Below are positions 1-5,270 of a DNA stretch of 9,133 bases, one piece after another. The notes beneath the pieces are model-generated. The model had not been told where the DNA came from. It searched no databases and saw nothing but the letters and a program-made list of their open reading frames with translations. The stretch covers positions 1-9,133 of the forward strand of contig DAOWIV010000162.1 in NCBI GenBank assembly GCA_030640725.1. The letters run 5' to 3'. The translations under genes were made by a program, and so were the position numbers. Position 1 is the stretch's first letter, and each line of letters begins with the position of its first letter. Source of the DNA: Methanosarcinales archaeon (lineage in GTDB: Archaea > Halobacteriota > Methanosarcinia > Methanosarcinales > Methanogasteraceae).

Positions 1-1131
1 ATGCAAAACAGAACCGGACGACAGGAAGAGCAGTGCCTTGAAGAATGCGTGTGCAACAAGGTGGAAGAGTGCGTAAGCAACCGCAGCAACTCCAAGCACT
101 GCGCCGCAGCCGAGTATTGCAATCATGTAGCCGAGCTGGCTGATTGTGGAGTACGCAAATATCCGCTTTAAGTCGTTTACCACGAGTCCGAGTGTCGATG
201 CATAGAGTGCGGTAAACGCTCCCATGAATGCCACAATCATCAGTGCATTCGGTGCTGCAAGGAATATCGGGAATGCCCGTGCAATCAGATAGACGCCAGC
301 AGTAACCATCGTTGCAGCGTGAATCAACGCGGACACAGTCGTCGGACCTTCCATCGCGTCAGGAATCCAGACATGCAGCGGGAAACCCGCGCTCTTGCCG
401 AGCACACCGCACATGAATAGTATGCAGATGATGGTGAGTGCGCTCATGCCAAAGATCGTGGCGTGACTTAAGTGTTCAAGGTTCTGGAATATCTGGTTAA
501 ACGAGATCGGCTCTGTCGCGACAACGCCAGGGGTTCCGACCATGATCGTGAACATCATCGCAATTCCAAGCAGGAAGAGACAGTCTCCAACCGAACACGA
601 CATCCATGCCTTCTTTCCAGCCGCTGCCGCCTCGGGTCTGTGCCACCAGAATCCGATCAACAGGTATGAACAGACACCGACCATCTCCCAGAAGATGAAG
701 AGCTGGAGCAGGTTGTTTGCGAGCACAAGCCCGAACATGCTGCCAGTGAAGAGTGCGGTCTCTGCGAAGTAGACGTTCTTTGCACAGTCATGCGACATGT
801 ATCCGATCGCGTAGAAGTGGATAAAGAACGAGATGAACGATACCATACAGACCATCGCAAGCGATAGCGGATCTATCGTGAATCCTGCAACGATGCCTGG
901 ATAGAACCATTCCCAGGAGTACTCGTAAAATCCGAGTTCCTGGACGTACACGTTGTACAGACAGCCAAACGAGATGATCATCGAACCCAATATCGAGAGG
1001 GTCGCAAACATCCCGCCTTTACGCCACCAGTACTTTCCAATGATGAGTTCGAGAAGGAATCCGATCATCGGCAGTAACATGATCCAGTGTGCGTACAGCC
1101 TGAAATCTATCGTAGTTAACGTTGGATCCAT
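1..1131 (-). CDS. fpoL: F420H2 dehydrogenase membrane subunit FpoL, 5' part (NuoL-like antiporter subunit)
   Basis: The frame is open from the ATG at 1131 to the window edge, giving 377 residues of a family that is usually about 600-680 long. FpoL is the distal antiporter-like ion-pumping subunit of the membrane arm. It is a polytopic hydrophobic protein with the NuoL landmarks: FWEMVGVCSYLLIGFWW at 147-163, whose Glu149 matches the key Glu of the first half-channel; GKSAGFPLHVWIPDAMEGPT at 245-264, with Lys246 matching the conserved TM7 Lys; SALIHAATMVTAGVYLIARA at 267-286; and the HLVAHAFFKALLFL stretch near 357-370. An ATG at 1134 overlaps the fpoK stop (TAATG). The ATG at 1131 sits better behind GAGGTGG, which forms the end of fpoK, so I chose it. 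Tight spacing implies translational coupling to fpoK. Identity is near certain; the 3' half lies outside the window. Confidence 0.95.
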   Translation of the reverse strand, partial: MDPTLTTIDFRLYAHWIMLLPMIGFLLELIIGKYWWRKGGMFATLSILGSMIISFGCLYNVYVQELGFYEYSWEWFYPGIVAGFTIDPLSLAMVCMVSFISFFIHFYAIGYMSHDCAKNVYFAETALFTGSMFGLVLANNLLQLFIFWEMVGVCSYLLIGFWWHRPEAAAAGKKAWMSCSVGDCLFLLGIAMMFTIMVGTPGVVATEPISFNQIFQNLEHLSHATIFGMSALTIICILFMCGVLGKSAGFPLHVWIPDAMEGPTTVSALIHAATMVTAGVYLIARAFPIFLAAPNALMIVAFMGAFTALYASTLGLVVNDLKRIFAYSTISQLGYMIAILGCGAVLGVAAVAYALFHLVAHAFFKALLFLSSGSVLH

Positions 1132-1133
1132 CA

Positions 1134-1436
1134 TTACCACCTCAGGAGCTTAACGTTCTCAATGTCGATCTCTGCACGCAGCCGGTAGACCATCAGAATG
1201 ATTGCAAAACCGACAGCAGCTTCTGCCGCAGCAAGTGCGATCGAGAAGAGTGCAAAGACCTGACCCGATACGTCGTTGATGTGTGTTGAGAATGCAATCA
1301 GGTTCATGTTCGCGGCATTGAGCATCAGTTCAACGCACATCAGAAGCCTGATACCGTTGCTGAGTGTCATGATGCCGTAAGCGCCAATCGCGAAGAGCAC
1401 ACCTGCCAGAAGCAGGTAGTACGGTAACGGAATCAT
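1134..1436 (-). CDS. fpoK: F420H2 dehydrogenase membrane subunit FpoK (NuoK-like)
   Basis: This 100-residue protein has the usual NuoK length of about 100. It has three hydrophobic helices, at roughly residues 4-24, 30-50 and 60-83. The second carries the NuoK pattern, with Glu36 in the stretch LLMCVELMLNAANMNLIAFS, and the third contains Glu72 in the stretch LAAAEAAVGFAIILM. Both membrane glutamates are conserved proton-path residues of the family. It belongs to the membrane arm of the F420H2 dehydrogenase. Its ATG overlaps the stop of the preceding fpoJ gene by four bases (ATGA), and a GAGGTGG Shine-Dalgarno lies inside the end of that gene. Its own end carries the Shine-Dalgarno for fpoL. 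Nothing is missing. Confidence 0.96.
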   Translation of the reverse strand: MIPLPYYLLLAGVLFAIGAYGIMTLSNGIRLLMCVELMLNAANMNLIAFSTHINDVSGQVFALFSIALAAAEAAVGFAIILMVYRLRAEIDIENVKLLRW

Positions 1437-1687
1437 GTTGCCACCTCTTCTTCATCCTCTTTTGCGAGGTAAATTCCTCCGATCAGTGCGGCGAGAAGCA
1501 CAAGTGCGAGCACCTCGAAGGCTACCACATAAGTCGTGAATATCTGCATGCCTATGTGTAGGATACCTGATGGATCGTTCTCGACGAATGTCAACGGCTC
1601 TTCGACCCATGCAGTCCCCATGACTGACATCCCGACAACCGCCAGAAACAGCAGCGCCACGACTGCATTAAGGATTTTATTGATCAT
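1433..1687 (-). CDS. fpoJ: F420H2 dehydrogenase FpoJ, C-terminal half as a separate gene
   Basis: The 84-residue product has two hydrophobic segments, near residues 5-24 and 49-70, and an acidic tail (KEDEEEVAT). It corresponds by position and topology to the last two helices of NuoJ. NuoJ is a single gene in bacteria but, to my recollection, is also split in Methanosarcina fpo operons. I chose the ATG at 1687 because GGAGGCGATC sits just upstream. A longer frame could begin at a TTG at 1711 but has no ribosome-binding site. The gene is preceded by a repeat element (1689-1782) that has separated it from its original start copy at 1788. The stub ORF from that older start ends in a TGA overlapping this ATG, so translation may still be coupled. 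The product overlaps fpoK by four bases. Confidence 0.88.
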   Translation of the reverse strand: MINKILNAVVALLFLAVVGMSVMGTAWVEEPLTFVENDPSGILHIGMQIFTTYVVAFEVLALVLLAALIGGIYLAKEDEEEVAT

Positions 1688-1788
1688 TCGGATCGCCTCC
1701 GTATAGTCCAACTGAAGCGTAGCGGAACGTTGGACATTTTTACTCGATTTTTTTGGAAAAAAATCGCTGGAAAAAAATCGCCGATCAT
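1684..1788 (-). other. 34-codon stub ORF from the older fpoJ2 start, running through repeat element 1
   Basis: Directly after the first fpoJ gene stops, GGAGGTTGA is followed by ATG ATC, the same first two codons as the real start at 1687. The frame then enters the repeat element and stays open for 34 residues. It ends with a TGA that overlaps the ATG of the second fpoJ gene (ATGA). Its early part reads DFFPAIFFQKNRVK and matches, in the same frame, RFFHNDFFTKNRVK of the stub ORF at 2816-2959. It has a ribosome-binding site, so it is probably translated. Whether the peptide does anything is unknown; it may only carry ribosomes through to fpoJ2. Confidence 0.45.
1689..1782 (-). repeat. Start-codon-associated repeat element, copy 1 (94 bp)
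   Basis: The insert is bracketed by a 7-bp direct repeat, GATCATT, at 1682-1688 and 1783-1789, which contains the start codon of fpoJ2 (CAT on the plus strand). The right part (1737-1780) is shared with the element at 2811-2948. It has TTTTTACTCG, then a perfect hairpin (CGATTTTTTT at 1745-1754 with AAAAAAATCG at 1757-1766), then a second copy of the right arm ending at 1780. The left part has its own inverted repeat, GTCCAAC at 1706-1712 with GTTGGAC at 1729-1735. It also carries the GGAGGCGATC Shine-Dalgarno that now serves fpoJ2. Strand is given in the direction of the operon. I do not recognise the family. Confidence 0.6.
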
Positions 1789-1789
1789 T

Positions 1790-2053
1790 TCAACCTCCAA
1801 CCTCTCGTGTCGTCAGCATCACCGCGAAGATTATCAGTATACCGATAGCTCCGATATACACGAATATCTGAACGATGCCGACAAACGCCGCCTTGCTCAG
1901 GATATAAATCCCAGCCACAGTGGCAAACGTTCCGAGTAGGTATAGTGCGCTATGCACGATCTCCTTTGATGCAACCACCATAATGGCGGTGAATATCAGT
2001 ACGACCGCAAGCACAGCAAACACAAGTAATTCAAAACTCTCTCCAAGTGTCAT
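1790..2053 (-). CDS. fpoJ: F420H2 dehydrogenase FpoJ, N-terminal half as a separate gene
   Basis: The 87-residue product covers the first three transmembrane helices of NuoJ. It has hydrophobic stretches near residues 9-28, 34-54 and 61-80. The third, QIFVYIGAIGILIIFAVML, is the characteristic NuoJ TM3 segment, where the GAI motif forms a functional bulge in complex I. A GGTGAT Shine-Dalgarno lies just before the ATG at 2053. The protein ends at residue 87 with VGG-stop, and GGAGGTTGA overlaps the stop. The partner half is encoded at 1433-1687. The gap of about 100 bp between them is repeat element 1, not a recent frameshift: the two halves are not joinable by one base shift, and each has its own start signals. 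Confidence 0.9.
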   Translation of the reverse strand: MTLGESFELLVFAVLAVVLIFTAIMVVASKEIVHSALYLLGTFATVAGIYILSKAAFVGIVQIFVYIGAIGILIIFAVMLTTREVGG

Positions 2054-2066
2054 TTATATCACCCTA

Positions 2067-2156
2067 TCATAGCATTGAGAGAATCAGTAGCAGGATCACG
2101 AGTCCGAACCCGATAATCTCTACTACGTAATCTATTGGTTTCATTGTGGATTCCAT
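2067..2156 (-). CDS. 29-residue single-helix membrane microprotein between fpoI and fpoJ
   Basis: The frame starts at ATG 2156, only three bases after the fpoI stop, and ends at the TGA at 2067-2069. GGAGG from the last codons of fpoI lies eight bases before the ATG, a strong Shine-Dalgarno. A GGTGAT site for the first fpoJ gene follows its stop. The peptide has a short polar start (MESTMKPIDYVVE) and then one hydrophobic segment (IIGFGLVILLLILSML) that would span the membrane. I do not recognise it from complex I families. Its place in a packed operon, with its own ribosome-binding site and no slack on either side, suggests a real accessory microprotein of the membrane arm. It is too short to be sure. 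Confidence 0.6.
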   Translation of the reverse strand: MESTMKPIDYVVEIIGFGLVILLLILSML

Positions 2157-2159
2157 TTG

Positions 2160-2522
2160 TTAGTCCTCCTCGCCCATAAGCTGTGCAGGACCGTAGATGA
2201 TCGCATACCTGTCAGGCGATACTGCCTCTGCATAATTCTTCGTCATTGTAAGTGCCTCGTTTGGGCACTGATCCACGCAGAGTCCACAGAACATGCAATG
2301 TCCGAAATCGATCATCGGGAACCAGCGTCCGTATCTAACAATCCTTATTGCTCGTGTCGGACAGGTGCTTGCGCAGATACCGCAGCCGATGCACTTGTCC
2401 CTATCGAGTTTGTGCATGCCCCGGTATCGATCCGACACCTCGGTCGGAACCTCAGGGTAGAGCCGTGTCACACTCGGTCTGAATGTGTTCTTTATCATTT
2501 CCTCAAAGTTCTTGAGTACCAT
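2160..2522 (-). CDS. fpoI: F420H2 dehydrogenase iron-sulfur subunit FpoI (NuoI-like, 2x[4Fe-4S])
   Basis: This is a complete 120-residue ferredoxin-like subunit that carries electrons within the peripheral arm toward FpoB. The first cluster motif, CIGCGICASTCP, has Cys44, 47, 50 and 54. The second, CMFCGLCVDQCP, has Cys76, 79, 82 and 86. As in 2[4Fe-4S] ferredoxins, the last Cys of each motif should ligate the other cluster. It lacks the long N-terminal extension of mitochondrial TYKY. The ATG at 2522 follows GGTGATATC, which abuts the stop of the upstream chimeric gene. The N-terminal 61 codons are duplicated in that gene at 2532-2810. This is the only complete copy and is presumably the working FpoI. 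Confidence 0.95.
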   Translation of the reverse strand: MVLKNFEEMIKNTFRPSVTRLYPEVPTEVSDRYRGMHKLDRDKCIGCGICASTCPTRAIRIVRYGRWFPMIDFGHCMFCGLCVDQCPNEALTMTKNYAEAVSPDRYAIIYGPAQLMGEED

Positions 2523-2627
2523 GATATCACCTTACCAGGGCCATACCAGCCCTAACATAACCGACCATACCAGATTCACCATAGCAAGTGGCAAAAGAAC
2601 CTTCCACCCTATCGAAGTGACCTGATC
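2340..2627 (-). repeat. Tandem duplication, downstream unit (fpoH tail plus fpoI first half, 288 bp)
   Basis: This unit contains the codons for the last 31 residues of FpoH (here the tail of the chimera), the junction, and codons 1-61 of fpoI. It is highly similar to the upstream unit at 2628-3064. For example, the stretches covering fpoI codons 1-18 look identical in the two units. The upstream unit is 149 bp longer, which matches one element insertion of 138 bp plus an 11-bp target duplication. The boundaries fall at Arg-Ile codons (AGGAT) common to fpoH and fpoI. Confidence 0.85.
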
Positions 2628-2810
2628 GATCCTGATTGCACGTGTCGGGCAGACGCTGGCGCAGATACCGCATCCGATGCACTTATCTCGATCGAGTTTG
2701 TGCATGCCCCGGTATCGGTCCGACACCTCGGTCGGCACCTCGGGGTAAAGTCTTGTCACACTCGGTCTGAATGTGTTCTTTATCATTTCCTCAAAGTTCT
2801 TGAGTACCAT
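2532..2810 (-). CDS. Chimeric FpoI-FpoH gene: half ferredoxin fused to the last FpoH helix
   Basis: The 92-residue product is residues 1-61 of FpoI joined at an Ile codon to the last 31 residues of FpoH. It keeps one cluster motif, CIGCGICASVCP (Cys44, 47, 50, 54), then DQVTSIGWK, a single hydrophobic helix and the FpoH ending WPW. It arises exactly as the junction product of a tandem duplication. The ATG at 2810 follows GAGGTGAGC, supplied by the repeat element upstream; a longer frame start at 2843 lacks a ribosome-binding site. Comparison by eye with both parents shows about 22 base differences but only two residue changes (Thr53 to Val, and Ile to Val in the tail), which argues against a decaying pseudogene. 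With half an 8Fe ferredoxin fold it may bind one cluster, dimerise, or bind none. The function is unknown. Confidence 0.8.
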   Translation of the reverse strand: MVLKNFEEMIKNTFRPSVTRLYPEVPTEVSDRYRGMHKLDRDKCIGCGICASVCPTRAIRIDQVTSIGWKVLLPLAMVNLVWSVMLGLVWPW

Positions 2811-2948
2811 AATGCTCACCTCATATCCTTGCCCGAAGGGCATTTCTTACTCGCAAACTTTTCACAAAAGTTTGACCAAAAACTGATCCCTATCCGAAGG
2901 GCAGTTTTTACTCGATTTTTTGTGAAAAAATCGTTGTGAAAAAATCGT
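2811..2948 (-). repeat. Start-codon-associated repeat element, copy 2 (138 bp)
   Basis: The insert is bracketed by an 11-bp direct repeat, TTGAGTACCAT, at 2800-2810 and 2949-2959, which holds the first codons of fpoI including the ATG. Inside are two diverged half-units, each beginning CCGAAGGGCA and reaching TTACTCG (2833-2853 and 2894-2914). The first is followed by a hairpin, CAAACTTTT with AAAAGTTTG (2854-2874). The second is followed by CGATTTTTT with AAAAAATCG (2913-2933) and an extra right arm ending at 2947. The core 2905-2947 matches 1737-1780 in element copy 1. The left end supplies GAGGTGAGC, the Shine-Dalgarno of the chimeric gene. Strand follows the operon. Confidence 0.65.
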
Positions 2949-2959
2949 TTGAGTACCAT
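2816..2959 (-). other. 47-codon stub ORF from the older fpoI start, running through repeat element 2
   Basis: Right after the fpoH stop, GGTGATCACA is followed by ATG GTA CTC AAA, the first four codons of fpoI. The frame then passes into the repeat element and stays open for 47 residues, ending at the TGA at 2816-2818, five bases before the ATG of the chimeric gene. Its residues 5-18 (RFFHNDFFTKNRVK) match the stub ORF at 1684-1788 in the same frame. It has a ribosome-binding site and is likely translated, perhaps only to keep coupling between fpoH and the chimera. Confidence 0.45.
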
Positions 2960-2968
2960 TGTGATCAC

Positions 2969-4051
2969 CTACCAGGGCCATACCAGCCCTAACATAACAG
3001 ACCATACCAGATTCACCATAGCAAGTGGCAAAAGAATCTTCCACCCAATCGATGTGACCTGGTCGATCCTGATTCTCGGAAGAGCCCATCTAATCATGAT
3101 GACAAACATCATCACGAGCACCCATTTTGCCACGAATACTCCGACTGGCAGCAATCCGAAGAGCGGGATGTTTAAGTCAACGATAAACTGTGGTATATTC
3201 CAGCCTCCAAGGAAGATCAGAACCGCGATACACGATCCAAGCACCATGTGAATGTACTCTGCGAAATACGCAAGTCCAAACCTCATGCCGCTGTACTCGG
3301 TACCCCATCCTGCAATCAGTTCCTCTTCTGCCTCGTTCTGATCGAATGGCACACGTCCCATATCCGCAATCAGCGCAACGCCGAAGATCACAAACCCAAG
3401 AGGCATTACGAATGCGAACCAGACCACTGTTGATTGCGCCGCAACGATATCAACGATGTCAAGGGAGCCTGTGACGATCACAACGCTTATGATTGTAAGC
3501 CCTAGCGCAACCTCGTATCCGATCATGCGAGCGATGTTTCGGAATGCGGCAATCACTGCGAACTTGTTGTTCGAGCCCCAGCCTGCCATGAATATTCCGA
3601 TGATGCCGATTGAGGATACCGCCTCAAGATAGAGGATGCTGATATCAAACTGCGTAACTGCAAGCGGATAAGTGGTTCCGTTGAAGATGAGCGCCCCAAA
3701 CGGGATTGCAATGATCATCATAAGTGCTGATCCGAACATCAGTACCGGTGCGCCAGCCCAGACAGGACCGTCAACCTTGTCAGGTTTTATGTCCTCTTTT
3801 GTGAAGAGCTTGATTGCATCGGCGATGAGCTGGAGCAGACCATACCTTCCGCCGACGCGGTTTGGTCCGATTCGGGACTGGATGTCGCTTGCGTACTTTC
3901 GCTCAAGCCATACCGCAAACATCGCAGCGACCATCATTCCACCCATTGCACAGAGTCCGGCGATTCCTCGAATCCAGGGACCCCACCAGTTTTCGTTTCC
4001 GAGTACCATGTATAAAACATCAATTAGGATTTGCATTTGTTCTTCTAACAT
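2969..4051 (-). CDS. fpoH: F420H2 dehydrogenase membrane subunit FpoH (NuoH-like)
   Basis: The 360-residue polytopic protein connects the peripheral arm to the membrane arm and forms part of the electron-acceptor cavity. It shows the NuoH signature ERKYASDIQSRIGPNRVG (50-67), then GLLQLIADAIKLFTKED (71-87). The charged loop RVPFDQNEAEEELIAGWGTE (233-252) carries the acidic residues of the first proton channel, and EYSGMRFGLAYFAEY follows. About eight membrane helices are present, and the last (about 338-357) ends in WPW. The length is typical. The ATG at 4051 follows AGGAGGTG, which overlaps the fpoD stop. The final 31 codons are duplicated in the downstream chimeric gene; this copy is intact. 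Confidence 0.97.
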   Translation of the reverse strand: MLEEQMQILIDVLYMVLGNENWWGPWIRGIAGLCAMGGMMVAAMFAVWLERKYASDIQSRIGPNRVGGRYGLLQLIADAIKLFTKEDIKPDKVDGPVWAGAPVLMFGSALMMIIAIPFGALIFNGTTYPLAVTQFDISILYLEAVSSIGIIGIFMAGWGSNNKFAVIAAFRNIARMIGYEVALGLTIISVVIVTGSLDIVDIVAAQSTVVWFAFVMPLGFVIFGVALIADMGRVPFDQNEAEEELIAGWGTEYSGMRFGLAYFAEYIHMVLGSCIAVLIFLGGWNIPQFIVDLNIPLFGLLPVGVFVAKWVLVMMFVIMIRWALPRIRIDQVTSIGWKILLPLAMVNLVWSVMLGLVWPW

Positions 4052-4064
4052 GTCTTAGCACCTC

Positions 4065-5261
4065 CTATCGGTCAGCCTCACTGTTGCACGAGTCCATCGA
4101 CGCAGCGATTGCCGGGACGTCCGCGATATACACGTTCTCAAGCATCGGTGGCAGCCCCTGCATCAGGGCAAAGGCGGGACCTCTGATCTTGACACGGTAT
4201 GGCTTGTCTGTGCCGTCGCTCACAATATACATCGCCATCTCGCCTCTCGGATCCTCGATTGGCACATACGCCTCTCCCGGTGGCACTCTCATCGAGGGGG
4301 TGCGTCTTCCGTACGGTAGTTCCTCAGGGAAGAGCGGTCCCGGTTTCATCTGGTCGAGTGCCTGCTCGATGATCCAGCAGCTCTCCTGCACCTCATTGAT
4401 TCGAACCATTACCCGGTCGAAGATGTCTCCGTTCTTTGCAGTCTGCACCTTGAAATCGATGTCCGGGTACGTTAGCGTCGGGTAGACCTTGCGCACATCG
4501 TAATCGATCCCGCTCGCACGAAGCGCTGGTCCTGTGAGACCGGCTTTCATCACATCCTCCTTTGTGAGTGTGCCGATATCGACCGTTCTCATCTTGTAGG
4601 TGCGGTCACTTGAGAAGAGTTCTTTGTACATCTCGCACTTCTCATGGATCATGGCAAGGACGTCGATTGCTTTCTCGCGCCATCCCTCAGGAAGATCCTC
4701 ACGCACGCCTCCGAATCGTGGGAAGCAGTGAGTGATCCTTGCGCCAGTGATGTCCTCGATCAACCCGAGAACGTACTCTCGCTCTCGTATCATGAATAGG
4801 AACATCGTGACAAACCCGAGGTCTGTCGCATACTCGCCGGTTCCAAGCAGATGGCTCTGGATTCGGGATAGCTCCTGCATGATCACCCTGATATACTGTG
4901 ACCGTTCAGGTGGCTCGATATCGAGCAATCGCTCAACAGAACTTACGTAAGCCTCGTTGTTTGAGAGCGATGCAAGATAGCAGATCCGATCCGTTACCGG
5001 AAGCCCCTGTATGTATGTCATGCTTTCAAGGATTTTTTCGATTCCTTTGTGCCCATATCCCATGTATAGCTTTGAGTCCCGGACCGTCTCACCACTGATC
5101 TTGAGATCGATTAGGAACGGTCCCGGCTGGATTGGGTTCTGCGGACCGATGTGAAGCATCATCTCGGTATCATCGAGCTTATACGCCTCTTGCTGTGGCT
5201 CATGAATGTATTCGGCAGCCAGTTGCCGCATCCGTTTCTTAACGTCGTGTTTGTTAACCAT
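4065..5261 (-). CDS. fpoD: F420H2 dehydrogenase subunit FpoD (NuoD / 49-kDa-like)
   Basis: The 398-residue protein is the large peripheral subunit that forms the electron-acceptor site with FpoB and FpoH. It is related to [NiFe] hydrogenase large subunits but lacks their nickel cysteines. Landmarks are LHIGPQNPIQPGPF (36-49), YGHKGIEKILE (69-79), DRICYLASLSNNEAY (91-105), GVREDLPEGW near the middle, and RGEMAMYIVSDGTDKPYRVK near the end. Tyr95 matches the Tyr that contacts quinone in complex I (Nqo4 Tyr87). The motif GPQHP reads GPQNP here, and the position of Nqo4 His38 is Pro46. I chose ATG 5261: the in-frame GTG at 5270 is itself part of the AGGTGG ribosome-binding site just after the fpoC stop. 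Confidence 0.95.
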   Translation of the reverse strand: MVNKHDVKKRMRQLAAEYIHEPQQEAYKLDDTEMMLHIGPQNPIQPGPFLIDLKISGETVRDSKLYMGYGHKGIEKILESMTYIQGLPVTDRICYLASLSNNEAYVSSVERLLDIEPPERSQYIRVIMQELSRIQSHLLGTGEYATDLGFVTMFLFMIREREYVLGLIEDITGARITHCFPRFGGVREDLPEGWREKAIDVLAMIHEKCEMYKELFSSDRTYKMRTVDIGTLTKEDVMKAGLTGPALRASGIDYDVRKVYPTLTYPDIDFKVQTAKNGDIFDRVMVRINEVQESCWIIEQALDQMKPGPLFPEELPYGRRTPSMRVPPGEAYVPIEDPRGEMAMYIVSDGTDKPYRVKIRGPAFALMQGLPPMLENVYIADVPAIAASMDSCNSEADR

Positions 5262-5270
5262 TTGTGCCAC

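Larger units (their letters stand above)
2628..3064 (-). repeat. Tandem duplication, upstream unit with element insertion (437 bp)
   Basis: The unit runs from codon 330 of fpoH through its stop, the intergenic repeat element, and codons 1-61 of the chimeric gene. Apart from the 149-bp insertion, it aligns along its full length with 2340-2627. The breakpoint matches are AGGATCGA in fpoH and AGGATT in fpoI, with AGGATCGAT at the new junction near 2628. Confidence 0.85.

Noticed and set aside
1684..1792. The gap between the two fpoJ genes as a recent frameshift of a single gene
   Set aside because: The halves are separated by about 100 bp of repeat element, each has its own start signals, and no single base change would join them.
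2157..2555. 132-residue Cys-rich open frame on the plus strand
   Set aside because: It is the complement of fpoI; its cysteines are a by-product of the ferredoxin codons.
2532..2810. The chimeric gene as a plain pseudogene fragment of fpoI
   Set aside because: It has a proper start signal, an intact frame to a natural fpoH stop, and almost only silent differences from its parents.
1737..2947. The A/T-rich hairpins in the two repeat elements as transcription terminators
   Set aside because: The downstream genes fpoI, J, K and L are needed for the same complex and have no visible promoters of their own, so full termination here is unlikely. Partial attenuation is still possible.
3862..4485. 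207-residue open frame on the plus strand
   Set aside because: It lies antisense to fpoH and fpoD, whose protein motifs are unmistakable; no family features and no operon context.
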